The notes beneath the pieces are model-generated. The model was not told the origin of the DNA, searched no databases, and saw nothing but the letters and a program-made list of their open reading frames with translations. This document shows positions 14,301 through 26,300 of a stretch of DNA of 64,000 bases, one piece after another; positions within the stretch are counted from its first letter, which is position 1; each line of letters starts with the position of its first letter. This DNA is from Lytechinus variegatus (taxonomy: Eukaryota > Echinodermata > Echinoidea > Temnopleuroida > Toxopneustidae): assembly GCF_018143015.1 (NCBI RefSeq), contig NC_054757.1:9124001-9188000 (forward strand). The letters run 5' to 3'. Position numbers and translations under genes: made by a program.

Positions 14301-17300
14301 TGTCCTACCCTTCACTATAAAACACAAAGGAACCTTGTTCATCTTATTCCTAATTTGTTACAAGCCTTCAAAACTTTCAAAATCTATCAAATGTCCGTCC
14401 GTGATGAACCGATCATGCTCACCTTGCAAATTTTATTTTTGGCAGGCACAGCAAGACTTCGTCAAGCCTGCATCATCATTGTCACCACCTCCACCACCAC
14501 CACTGCCATCGCCATCATCATCATCGTCATCATCACCATCATCATTGTCTTCATCATCATCATCATCATCATCTTTGTCATCGTCATCATCATCATCGTC
14601 TTTGTTATTATTACCTCCATTCTCAAATTTATATCATCGTTATTATAATTTATAATCATCATCATCTTAATTGTCATTGTCATCATTATTTCTCTATTAT
14701 TGAAGCTAATTTTTGAGATTCACTTGAATCTTCTCTTTATCTTGAATCAAACAAGCTTGTGGGAACCACGTTACTGGCCGTTGGAATCTATGCTGAGATT
14801 GAGAAGCGGAATTACGAAGCTGTGAGCGATGTCCTCCTTAACCCTGCAATCGTTCTCCTTGTCATCGGCTGCTTCATGTTTGTCCTTACATTCATAGGAG
14901 GTGTGGGGGCGCTTCGAGAGAACATCACACTTCTTAAAATTGTAAGTGTAAGAAAAACTTGAAAGATATTTCTTCAGCAAATTCATCTACATGTACTGTA
15001 TCTATTGTCCCTCTGTATGCCAGATGTGATAACACTGCTCTAAAGTTGAAAGCTTTAGAGATAAGTTAGTTTTAGATACGAGCTTTGATTCTTTATAAAA
15101 TTTGAAGTTTGATGAAAGGTTGAATGCATCTAAAAATTTATTTTTGACTATGGATTAATAGTTGGAATCGTGAAAAAAAGGTGTAAATTTAGTGATAAGA
15201 ATTCAAAATATGGCTGTGCAAATTAGCAAGAAATTTTGATGTTTTCTTATCAAGACTGGTGTTATAAATCCATTGATCATTTCTTCAGGCTATCTCAGTT
15301 TCACTTTAACCCCTACCCGTATAGAAATATGCTATTTTTCAGTTGTATGAATTGGGTGCTTTTTTCGCTCAGCTGATGTCATGAGTTGATGCTTTATCTT
15401 GAACACCCTGATTCTTCAATGATAATTTCAAATTTCAGGCAGTTTATTGTACATTGTGCCCTAGAATACCACTCATCTATATGTATCACTCAAAAGAGCA
15501 TTACTAACACATCCAATTTTAATTTGGATGCAATCGCATATGTTTTGTCATACAGAATTGATGTGCAAACTTGAACCATGTTAACCTAGCAAGAATGTGA
15601 GGTTGCTCAACTATGAACTGTATCTGACATTTCCTTCTTTATTTAAAACAAATCACTCTTTGTAGTTTGGATGGACCATCTCCATTGTCTTCCTGCTTCA
15701 ATTGATTGCAGCAATCCTTGCTATTGTATTTAAAACAAAGGTAAGCTAATAGGCTCTCTTGAATTTTTTTTTAATTACAAAATGTAATGAATTTTATCAT
15801 TAGCATACCTGGGCCCTGTCTTCCAAAGAGTAACGATTGATCCGATCGATCGTAACTCTATGGAAATCCATCAGTGTCATAACTTTCTACAGGAAATTTG
15901 CAAAATGTCCTTTGTTAACAAAGGTAATCACACCAAATTGTCAAGAAATCAATGAATTTATGGATATACATTCATATCTAGAATTCATTTTAAGAAACAT
16001 GCATTTCATATATTGACTTTTCTGGCTTTCCATAGTTGCTATTGATCGGATCAATCGCAACTCCTTGTTGCGGGCCTCTGGGGGGCGTTTCATGAAAGGA
16101 CATGTCAAACGTTTTATCCGACAAGTCCCATTTTATCAGACAGTTACCATAGTTACAGTGCTTCTCGGCCAATCAGAATCAAGGAAAGATGTCGAATCTG
16201 ACAACTTGTCGCATGAAAATATTGATGAAATGCCTCCCTGGTCTCCATAACATAAAGCTTAGCGACTGTCGTATGTCTGATTTGTATGATTGCTCAAACA
16301 AAAACAATATGATCAATTGTAGAAACCGCCCCCAGGATCAATTGCGAAGCTTTAAGTTATGGAGGCCCTTTGGCCCATTGCAGATACATGTAGAGAACTT
16401 GCATTTATTGCCATCGTAAAATCAAATACAAGTCTCAAATACACACATTCTGATGGGTAGAAAATCATATTTTTGGGGGGTATTTATTCAAGTTGATTGT
16501 GATTGCAACTGGCCCCTGTAGTATGCTTGTTCTACATGTAGGTAATTGGATTAAGTATCGATACTAAAGGCTCCAGTTGTGAAAGTGCAAGCATCATCAA
16601 TATGAAACAGCGATTTTGATTGGATAATGACCATTCTGTATTTGGGACCAAGTGCATTTGATTGGCTAATTCAAGTTTTGCAAATTATAAAGTGAAATGT
16701 TGAAATGGATGAAAATGTAGATACATGATTATCAGTATTATTTTGAGGTTGAATTAACAGAAATTCAAATGTATTTGTTAGTATACATTTAGGTTCACTC
16801 TCAAGAAGTTTTGGCGCACTTTCACCATTGAAATCTTGGCTCTTTACTCACAAAGGCTTGTATTCTGATAGCAGGTTTAGCTTAAACTCAGGTTTAAAGT
16901 TGTGGTTTAAGTATGAGAAGCCAAAAGTATCAAAATTTTTATTAAGTTGTATGTGTCTTATGTTTACTGTGCTCTCTCCTGATTCATTGATTGTGAAGAC
17001 AATCATCTATTTATACTTCCTAGACATTTATGAATGATTTAAGAGCCAAATGAAATGAAGTATGATATCTCTACTGTTAGTGGTTTATGTAGCAATTGGC
17101 TATCCATATTCAAATAACTTTAAACCCGAGTTTAAAGATAAATTCCAGTTGTGGTAATGATTTCAAAATGAGTTCATACAGAATTCAATGAAATGACCAC
17201 CAAAGTGTCTGTTATAAAAAAATATGTGCCAAAGGATTCTGGAAGAAATTGTGTAATTGCTGAGAAATTAGCAAATAAGCACGGGATTCGGGTCATGTGT

Positions 17301-20300
17301 CGGGTCGACATTCAAAGCAATAATAATACACTGTCCCACGTGCGCTTATCTGTGTTGGTGATCTTCAGTGTGATCATTTTTCAGCGTTGATTTCGAGATT
17401 TTACAAAGTTCAGTTTATGTAACTGTACCAGATCTAGATCCTCGATGATATACTGACAATTAAGCCCTGTTTTACAGACTTATCATGAAATCGGTGTTTA
17501 CTGCAACTACCGGAATTTCTCTTTGTTAAAGCTTAGTTTCACAGACTTTCTTGTGTAATCAGTGTTTACTGCAACTACTTTCATTTGTCTTTAAGTTAAA
17601 CCTGCTACAGAATACGGGCCAAAGTGTTTGGATCCCATGCATCTATGTTCAATCCCCGCCTACATGTACATATAGCATAAAGCCCTTATCCTTCCTGATG
17701 TACTTGCAAGGGGATTGGGGGCTTGACATTTCAATACATCCTGTTGCGTGTCACTTCTATAGTTTCTGCGGATAAGATGACTGCCAATCGAAATGTGCAC
17801 ATGCTATTAGCCATGTGGTCTAAGATCACCCAACACCACTAAAGCTACATGTATGCATAATCATTTGGTCTATTGATTTTGGTCCAATCATCGCTTTGTT
17901 TGGTCTAACTCCAAGATCATCGAATACCACATAAGTATCGATTTTGATCTAAAAAAAATTGGTCTAAATTGTAGTCTGGTCCAAGTGTTATTTTATTTAG
18001 TCTAATTTCAAGATCGCCAAACACCATTTGTTTGGTCTATCACTGAATTGGTTCCAATTTGGGGATAATCCCTATTGGTTGGTCTAATTATCATGTAATC
18101 TATTAAAGACTTGTTCTAACTTAAGGCATCAGAGCTCTGACGTAAGGCTCAGCATTTTCATTTTGCCATATCAGGTAGATATAAGGAATAAAAAAAAACA
18201 AATCTTAGTAAAGCAATAAACAGCAAAATCTCTGGATGAATCAAATCTATTAAATTTAAGCAAGCTGTTACTAGCTTTAATCCCAAAGTGACTCAGTGAT
18301 ATTACTCTCAGGAGTAATATTGAGCCCAGGGCAAAATTTTGCTTTGATACCAAGTAAAAGAAAAACTCTTTACCTATCAGAGTTCTTTACAGAAACCTGC
18401 TACATAAAAAAAGTTTTTGTGTAGCAGTCTCAAAAAAATGAAGTAAATTCTGATGCTATACAAGAAAAATTAGGAACCCAAGACTAGTCTTGGTTGTTAT
18501 TTATTTCTGTATATGAATCTCCTCCCACCTTTTGATAGTCAAATTGCTCATCCTGTACTGGAAAGAGAGAGAGAGAGACTCGTCACTAGGATTGCTGTGA
18601 CTCAGTTCATTTTGACATTGAGTTTATACATGTACATGCAGGTACATTTTGAAATCATAATGAATATTTGTGTTTATTTGCTCATTTCTGTAGGCAAAAG
18701 AATTGGTGAGTTCTGGATTCAGCAGTGCTTTAGAAAACTACTACGATGATCCTGATATCCACTTTGCCGTCGATACTGTCCAACAGAAGGTAAGTGCCAG
18801 TTTTGGTGCTGAAGGGCAAAAGTGGAGACCTTGCAAAAACAATTGCGTTGTTAGTTGGGAACTTTTCATTGTTTACAAGCTATTTTATTTTGTCTCTGCA
18901 AACGTGATGATTACAAAGAAATTTGTTTTCCACTTGTATAATTATAGTGCGATATTAAACATGCATGAACAAAACAAAGAAACAAAATTACTCGGGTATA
19001 ACTATATCAAGCATATATAATAATGCATTAGGATGTTGTTTTTTTTTTGAAGGAACAAGAAGTAACCAATGCCCTTTTACCATGATTTGATCAATGATTT
19101 TAACCATGTTGCACAAAATGTCAGCTTAAATTGGGGAATTAGCAGCATTCAGGTGCTTTTATAAGTGCTGTCAATTACCCTGAGGAGAAGGTATGAACAG
19201 CAGACATTTACAGTGCGATGATATTTTATTGCCTTATATGATGGAAGTCATTTGCCCTTATTCTTAGGTCTGGTTCAATTTAAACCCTAGTTTTAAATTG
19301 TGTTAATAATAGTAATTGGCATTAGTATAGCGCTTTATCAATCTACAACTGCTCAAAGCGCTTCAAAATTATTATTACCCGGTCACTGGATTCATAACAT
19401 TCCAAGCAGCCTGTTACAAGGCGAGAGTCAGAACTGCTACACCACGGCGCTTCCACACTTAATACATGTAGATAGCTAATTGTGACACAAATCTCTACAG
19501 GTTCAATTTATCAGCCCATTTTTAGACATTTTTTAAGAACATTTTCTGCTTACCATAATTTCTTCCTCAAATCAGTTATAACAGTAACTTTATGTAAGAA
19601 GTGCACAATGTAAACATTTTTTTGACATTTTCTGCTTCCCATAATCTTAGCACAGATCTAGGCCCATGGCCTACAAATGTAGGTTAAATTGGACTTCAGA
19701 AAATTGGTGATTATCTCACTCTATTTGGCCTCGACGATGGTGTGCGAACTTGAAGTGTGCTGGTTAGAGTATGGTGTTTACAGGTAGCTGTAAAGTGGTT
19801 TGCACATTATCTGGTGTTAGAAAATTATTATAGAATCCCAATGAAAGGCCATCACTGTTTGTCCTGATCAGAGCTTGAATCAATTTGAAAGACGTATTTG
19901 CCCCCCCCCCCCTTATAATGGGGACTTTCCTGAAATGAATTGTATGTTTTCTAGCTCATAAGAAAAGATGTAGGCCTATTGCTTTTAATTCATCATGGCT
20001 TGAACAGTTCATAAAGTTAAGTGGATATAAGAAGCAGAGGGGTCGGATGTACAAAAATGCTGATTACTAAAAGGTCAAGTCAAGAAAAATGATGATTTGA
20101 ATAAGTAGAGAAAAATTCAACTAGCAAAACGCTAAAAATTTCATCAAAATTGGATGTAAAATAAGAAAGTTATAACATAAATGAAGTTTCGCTTATTTTT
20201 CACAAAACAGTTATATGCACATCTCAGTGCCATGCAAATGAAACAGTCGATGATGTCCATCACTCACTATTTCTTTTTTAATTTTATTGTTTGAATTATA

Positions 20301-23300
20301 CAATATTTCATTTTTTACAGATTTGACAATAAGGACCAACTTGACTGAACCATATAGTAATAAAACAATGTTAATTCCTCATGTTCAGAGAAGAATTAAT
20401 CTTTGTTTCACATGACAATGAGGAGAAAATTAGAATATTTCATATTTCATATAATTAAATACAAAAATAGTGAGTGGATGATGTCATCAGTCTCCTCATT
20501 TGCATACCGACCAGGATGTACATATAACTGTTTTGTGAAATTAAGCAAAGCTTTAAAATGTCATAACTTTCTTATTTTACATCCGATTTTGATGAAATTT
20601 TCAGTGTTATGCTTGTTGGATTTTTCTCTATGTATTCTAATCAACTAATGGTTGGGGTGGACTTATCCTTTAATGGAGGTGTCTCGTTTCTATTCTTTTT
20701 GATATAGCTGGAGTGCTGCGGAGGATTTGACTTCAACGACTGGGAAAACAATATGTACTTTGCTTGCCAAGGTCGAGCAAGCTGTGGGGTGCCGTTCTCT
20801 TGCTGCGTGACAACAAAGGTAAAGAAAGAGAAACTGGGGGGGGGGCGTAGTGAGGAGAAGAGAGGAAGGGATGAGGTAATAGGGAGAAAGTGAGGGAGAA
20901 TGTAAGATAGAAGTTTTTTTCTGAGGCCTTTTCCCAACAACGAAAGTTTAAAAAAAAGGCAAAAAATAAATAAATAGGCAATTGACAAATGGGGGGGGGG
21001 GGGGTATGAAGGGGAAGGGAGAGTGTAAGGAGAGGAGGGGGGAGAAAGATATAGGGAGAGGGATAAAATAAGTTAACATAATCTAATCGTACCACCTGTT
21101 ACTTGTCTCTTGTTTTCTCATTCTTATTAAAATCTGCAATGCTCTCTCGGATCAGGTCCTAGGTATTTCATGAATTCGTGTCCATGTTAGAATGGAGAAA
21201 AAAATTATTTTACACAGTACCACACCAGATATATAGCTATTGCTACTTTGTGGTCCCCTTTTATTTTTGGTAATTAAGTTTCAACTTTAACTTAAAACTT
21301 GGGGTCAAACATACAAAATGGTAGCTTGTTTTCTGGACCTGCACTGCAATTATTCTCTTTCTTTAGGAAGACACGGTTGTGAACACGCAATGTGGAGTGG
21401 ACGTCCGTCGTGGAGATCCCCAGCCCTACGCAGTCGATCATTTGATTTACGTGAGGGGGTGCACCGATGCCTTGCTAGTCTGGTTTCAAGACCACCTTGA
21501 TATATTTATAGGACTGACGTTGGGAGTGTGTCTGCCCCAGGTAAGCAGGGTGATAGGTAGCCAGTAATCGAGGCGGAGACTGCAGCTTGTGATCTTTGCT
21601 GTTACGCTAAATGTAAAGCGTAAATGTGGAGCGTTGTGGCCCAGTGGATTAGTCTTCGGACTTTGAAACAGAGGGTCGTGGGTTCGAATCCCAGCCATGA
21701 TGCAATTTCCTTCAGCAAGAAACTGATCCACAGTGTGCTGCACTCAACCCAGGTGATGTAAATGGGTACCGGTAGGAAGTAATTCCTTAAAAAGCTGCGT
21801 GCACTATGATCGCCTAGCTTAGCTGGGTAATATAAGAGCGCCTTGAGCACCTAACAAGGTGGATATGTGTGCAATCTAAATACCCTATATTATTATTATT
21901 ATTCAAGAAAAATGTCTGATGCAGAAGACTACACATGCCACTGCCTGTACATGCCGATCAAGGCAAAATTACTTGGGGGCTCTGGGCGATTTTGCTCCTG
22001 AAATGCTCAAAATAGCCATGGAAAGTAAAAAAAAAAAAGCCCTGGAAAATACCTATTCACTGCAATTTTAAAGCTTATTGAATGTTGCAAATTTAGACAG
22101 TAGATTGTGAAAAGTTGCCTCCCCCCCAAAATTAAATATTAATTTTTCCCTGAATGGCCGATCTAGCATTCATTGTTTTTTCTGTTTTTTCTTTTACAAG
22201 GATTTGGTGTGGGTTTTTTTTTTGTGAAAAGCTGCCACTGGACATTCTCTGATTCATGCATAAATTACCAGTAGTAACCTATTTCTTGAAATTTCACTTT
22301 AGAATCTGGTAGATGGTGTCATACTTTCCATTTTTCGATGCGACCTTGTGATCGACAGCCAAGATATCAAAGGGGGTTTGCTAAATAGTATCATATATTA
22401 CTAAGCGTAATGTTGCTTTCAGGTGAAAACCACAAATTCTTTATGATGAAGAACATTAATAATGGGAGAGTTGTCCCTACCACTTCTCTATATCTACTAA
22501 CCAACTTTAGATTCAGACAGTTGTAATAACCTCATTTTTTCGCAGAGTCTTTACCCTCTTATTCCTTGTCTGAATTCTGTTTGGTTTTCACCATTCTCTT
22601 ATCTACATTTTACTCCTTTCCCACATTTTTTACCAAGGATGGATTTCTGTGTACCAGTAATGGCAAATGAGCTAGCCTCTTCCCCCGAGAAGAAAGATTA
22701 GGGTCACTTTTCATAAAACTTAGATGTTAGTTTTGCCATCAATTATACAGTCAAACTGCCCTGTGATGGCAAAGTTAGATTGATGATAAGTTCAGTGAAA
22801 CTGGGCCCAAGGGGTGTTCACAAACAATGTTGATGTATACATATACGGTACTTGACTTTAATGGGCACTGCATGCTTCAGTCTTCTGACACTGATGTCCA
22901 CTTCTCGTCATGTCTAGGAATACCTGTAGGTAAAATTACAAGTGAACAAGAAAATGTACAAAATTTGATTCATTACTCACTCGGCGAAGAAAACAAAAAT
23001 GATTTTCATGTCATTTGAGAGGTTGGTTGGGAGAGAAAAGATGGCAAAAACAGCCTGTCATGATTTACAGCTAATCCTCGGTCCATTATTTGTGATGAAA
23101 CTCCCTATTCTTGCAAGCTACAATTATGAGTACATTCAATTTCTGTATCAATGTATCATTGTTTTTTTTCCCTTCAAATCATTATTATTTTTCTTCAGCT
23201 GCTTGGATGTTTTCTGGCATTCCTCTTTATCAGCAAGATCGAGCATACTCGATACCAATGAACCTGAAATGTATGATTAAACACACTTTTATTGACTCCG

Positions 23301-26300
23301 TTTGCGGTGTATTATTCACAAAGTTAACGTAATAATAATCTAACCACTATACTTCACCATTCATAATGTACTTACTCCCTTCTTTGTTTTCATTGACAAG
23401 TCCAAGCTATGCAGACATTTATTGTCACAAACATTATTTTTTTAGTAATTGGAGTAACAAAGATATGTTGTTGTGACAAAATATTATAACACTTTGAAGT
23501 TGAATTGTGTGTTAACACACTTTAAACACTTTATTTTATTTTAATGAGCTTCAACCATTTCAGAAATTTTCCAACAAATATGTCTATGTTAAGGTCCTTT
23601 AATACATGTTTGAAAACAATAACAACATAAACATCAAATGTTTTAGGAATTTAGGAAATCGTTTTAAATGTAGCATGTGAACTTTGCAATTTTAGATGTA
23701 ATGTAAGAGGTAAGGTAGCTTGGACTTGCCATTTTTCTTTTACCGTTTTTCTAACCTCTTCATCATCTCTTTAAATTTTTGGCAATTTTTCATGGTTTCT
23801 TACTCAAGGTTTTAGCATTCTACTTTCCTGATGCATATGCATATGCATGCACTTTGTAAATTGGTTTGGGTGTAAAAAAATCATTAGAATGATTATTCAT
23901 CCGCTCCTTTAATACTCTCACATTAAAAATTATTTTGTATTTTATCATTTTTATATATAACCAAAAACTTCTCTTACAAGTATAAAGTAATTGAAGCAAC
24001 AAAGAAACAAAAATCTTATCATTGGTAGCCATGTTTTGATATAACATTACAAATGACCTTCTCTAAAGGCTGAACAAATTTACTGCTGTAGAGGAAATTA
24101 TCTGGTTGTTGAAATCAAATTATAACATACAGTAATTGTGTGATGAACAGGTATTATCTGTACAATTCAATGCCATTCATTCATTCATTCAAAGATATGA
24201 GGAACTACTACCTGAGATTTGAGTCATTATGCCTAAATGTAGTATTCAAGATTGTGATTTTTCTCAGAAATATTTGATGAAATAGATCCATCCACTGGCG
24301 GATCCAGGGGGGGGGGGGCAAAGCCAGCCCGTGCCCCCCCCCCCACCGTTTTGAGAGGCACAATTAAAATTTGTATTGTAAAAATGCTGTTAAAAGAGAA
24401 GTGTGCCACCCCCCTTGGAAATCCTTGATCCATCAAGACATTTTGTATGTCTGTGATACAAGATAAACATCTAAACTGTAAAATAAGCTTCTACATTTAA
24501 TATTCCTACCTGTGTATTAATTAACATGATATTATATTAGATATTTATCCTAACCCTTGGTAAATTTGCAGATTGCAGCTTAAATAACAAAACTAATACA
24601 AAAAATATGAGTCCCATTTGATAAAGCCTTGTTATTATCAATAATAAGTTTGCTATCAGTCAATCTAATTGAATGATTTCTTTAGCTTTAAACTCTTTTA
24701 TGAAATGGGCCCCTGAATAAAATTTACCATTGTGGTAACTTGTCACTGTGCTAAAAGTGCCATCAATCGTAATTTCCCTCAAAACCTTGACATTGATTGA
24801 CTGTTAAGTAGTGTTACTCTAACCAAATTGATGGCAGAGTTACTATGAATGGTGTGCTTTTATACAGTGGAGTCCCAAAACAATATTTGTATTGCATGCC
24901 CGCTTTTCCCCATCAAATTAATGATGTTAATTATTAATATTATAGTTATTTGGAAGGTTATACATTTTGGCTTTTATGCAAACACCACGTGCTATTTCAT
25001 TTATAATTCCACCTCTAAATCAACATTATGCAAATGACATACATCATGGTAGACTGGATAATCTATGATCCTCACAACTCAAATGATAGCCCCATTTGGA
25101 AATGTGGCTTCTTCACTCTACATTGCTTCTTTATTTTATTTTTTCTCAATAATTTTGGTGCTTTGGAAAAAGCTGGTATTCTCAAAACTGTCAAAAACTT
25201 CACAAGATTGCAACATTGTCTGGCAAGCTATTTCTAAATAAAGTGTACATTTCTGGTTGCAGTGACTGTTGAAACAAGATTTTAAAAAGTTGAAAAAAAA
25301 TTCAACAATCTTGAAAATGCTGGCCTAACTGCTTTGTTACCATTTCATTTGTCATGCTCAAATTAAAGATCACACTATCACTATAATTACAAATACCTTG
25401 TAATTACGGTACATCCATACTGGAATATTGAGAGTCGTGGGGTATTTTCATAAAATCATTCAGAGCCTGCGGCCCGTTTCATAAAGAACTTGAAACTGTT
25501 GTAACTTTGCCATGATGGTAACTACCATGGTAACTTTTGATTGACTGCTGAGCACTGTTGCGATGGTAGTTGCCATTATGGCAAAGATACAACCGTTGCA
25601 AGTCCTTTATGAAATGGGCCCCTGGTCAGTACGCCGGAGCCTGGTCAATTAAGAGTGACCACTTTGACTGTCTTTGACACTGTTGAGGGATTTTGCCTTC
25701 TTCATTTGCAAAAATATGTACATTGTAAACATTGGGAAGTTGTATGATTCACCTTAGCCCTATTTTCATAATGGCAATGATAAATATCATAAAAAAGGGA
25801 CATTTCCATTCTCATTTTTTTTAAATAATTGACAGCCCGTGGGGGGGGGAGACCATTCATAACAGGGTACTGAAGGTAATTGGTTATATACCAGCTTGGC
25901 ATTTACCAGCAAAATGCTGTCCTGCCGAGTTCCTACGGGAGTTACAACAAACAGAAACAGAAACTTATTGTACACAAATTTGTTAAACAAGAGGGGAAAG
26001 AAAAATGCCCTGTGTGCAACAAATCCCTTGATCCACATCCGATTGTACCCCAAATTCACAACTTGAATGATTCTACCATTAGTTGTGTTTGAATATTGGT
26101 AAGCAGGCCAAATTAAGAGTCAATTGATGAACATCCATTAGCTTTTAGTCATAATATACCCTTTGCTCTTGCCGAAAAAATATTAAAAGGTGCTGAAACA
26201 GCCCCATGTTTGAAATTTCTTATGTGAATATGGGCAATAACATAGAAATATGTCCATTACATGTGTATCTATTGTTCCCATTATCTTACGATCCATTATC

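Larger units (their letters stand above)
5390..14755 (+). other. Tetraspanin intron 1, 9.4 kb, packed with repeats
   Basis: No coding exon is recognisable. In order it holds a Harbinger-like MITE (5916), a cluster of GTTACGTATGGGA words (5854-7404), a long palindromic element (7531), a degenerate GGGCC palindrome (9777), a TTGGTCTAATT-type repeat (about 10540-10660), the ATCACGGACGGAC tandem repeat (11636-12398), a GGGGTAAGTTG cluster (13304-13538), an AATCAAGTTGC cluster (13819-13881), further GTCCGTCCGTGAT words (14001-14405) and a trinucleotide microsatellite just before exon 2. Confidence 0.8.

Noticed and set aside
14759-14962. Tetraspanin starting at GTG 14759
   Set aside because: This would lack the N-terminus and most of TM1; exon 1 at 5312 supplies both in the right phase.
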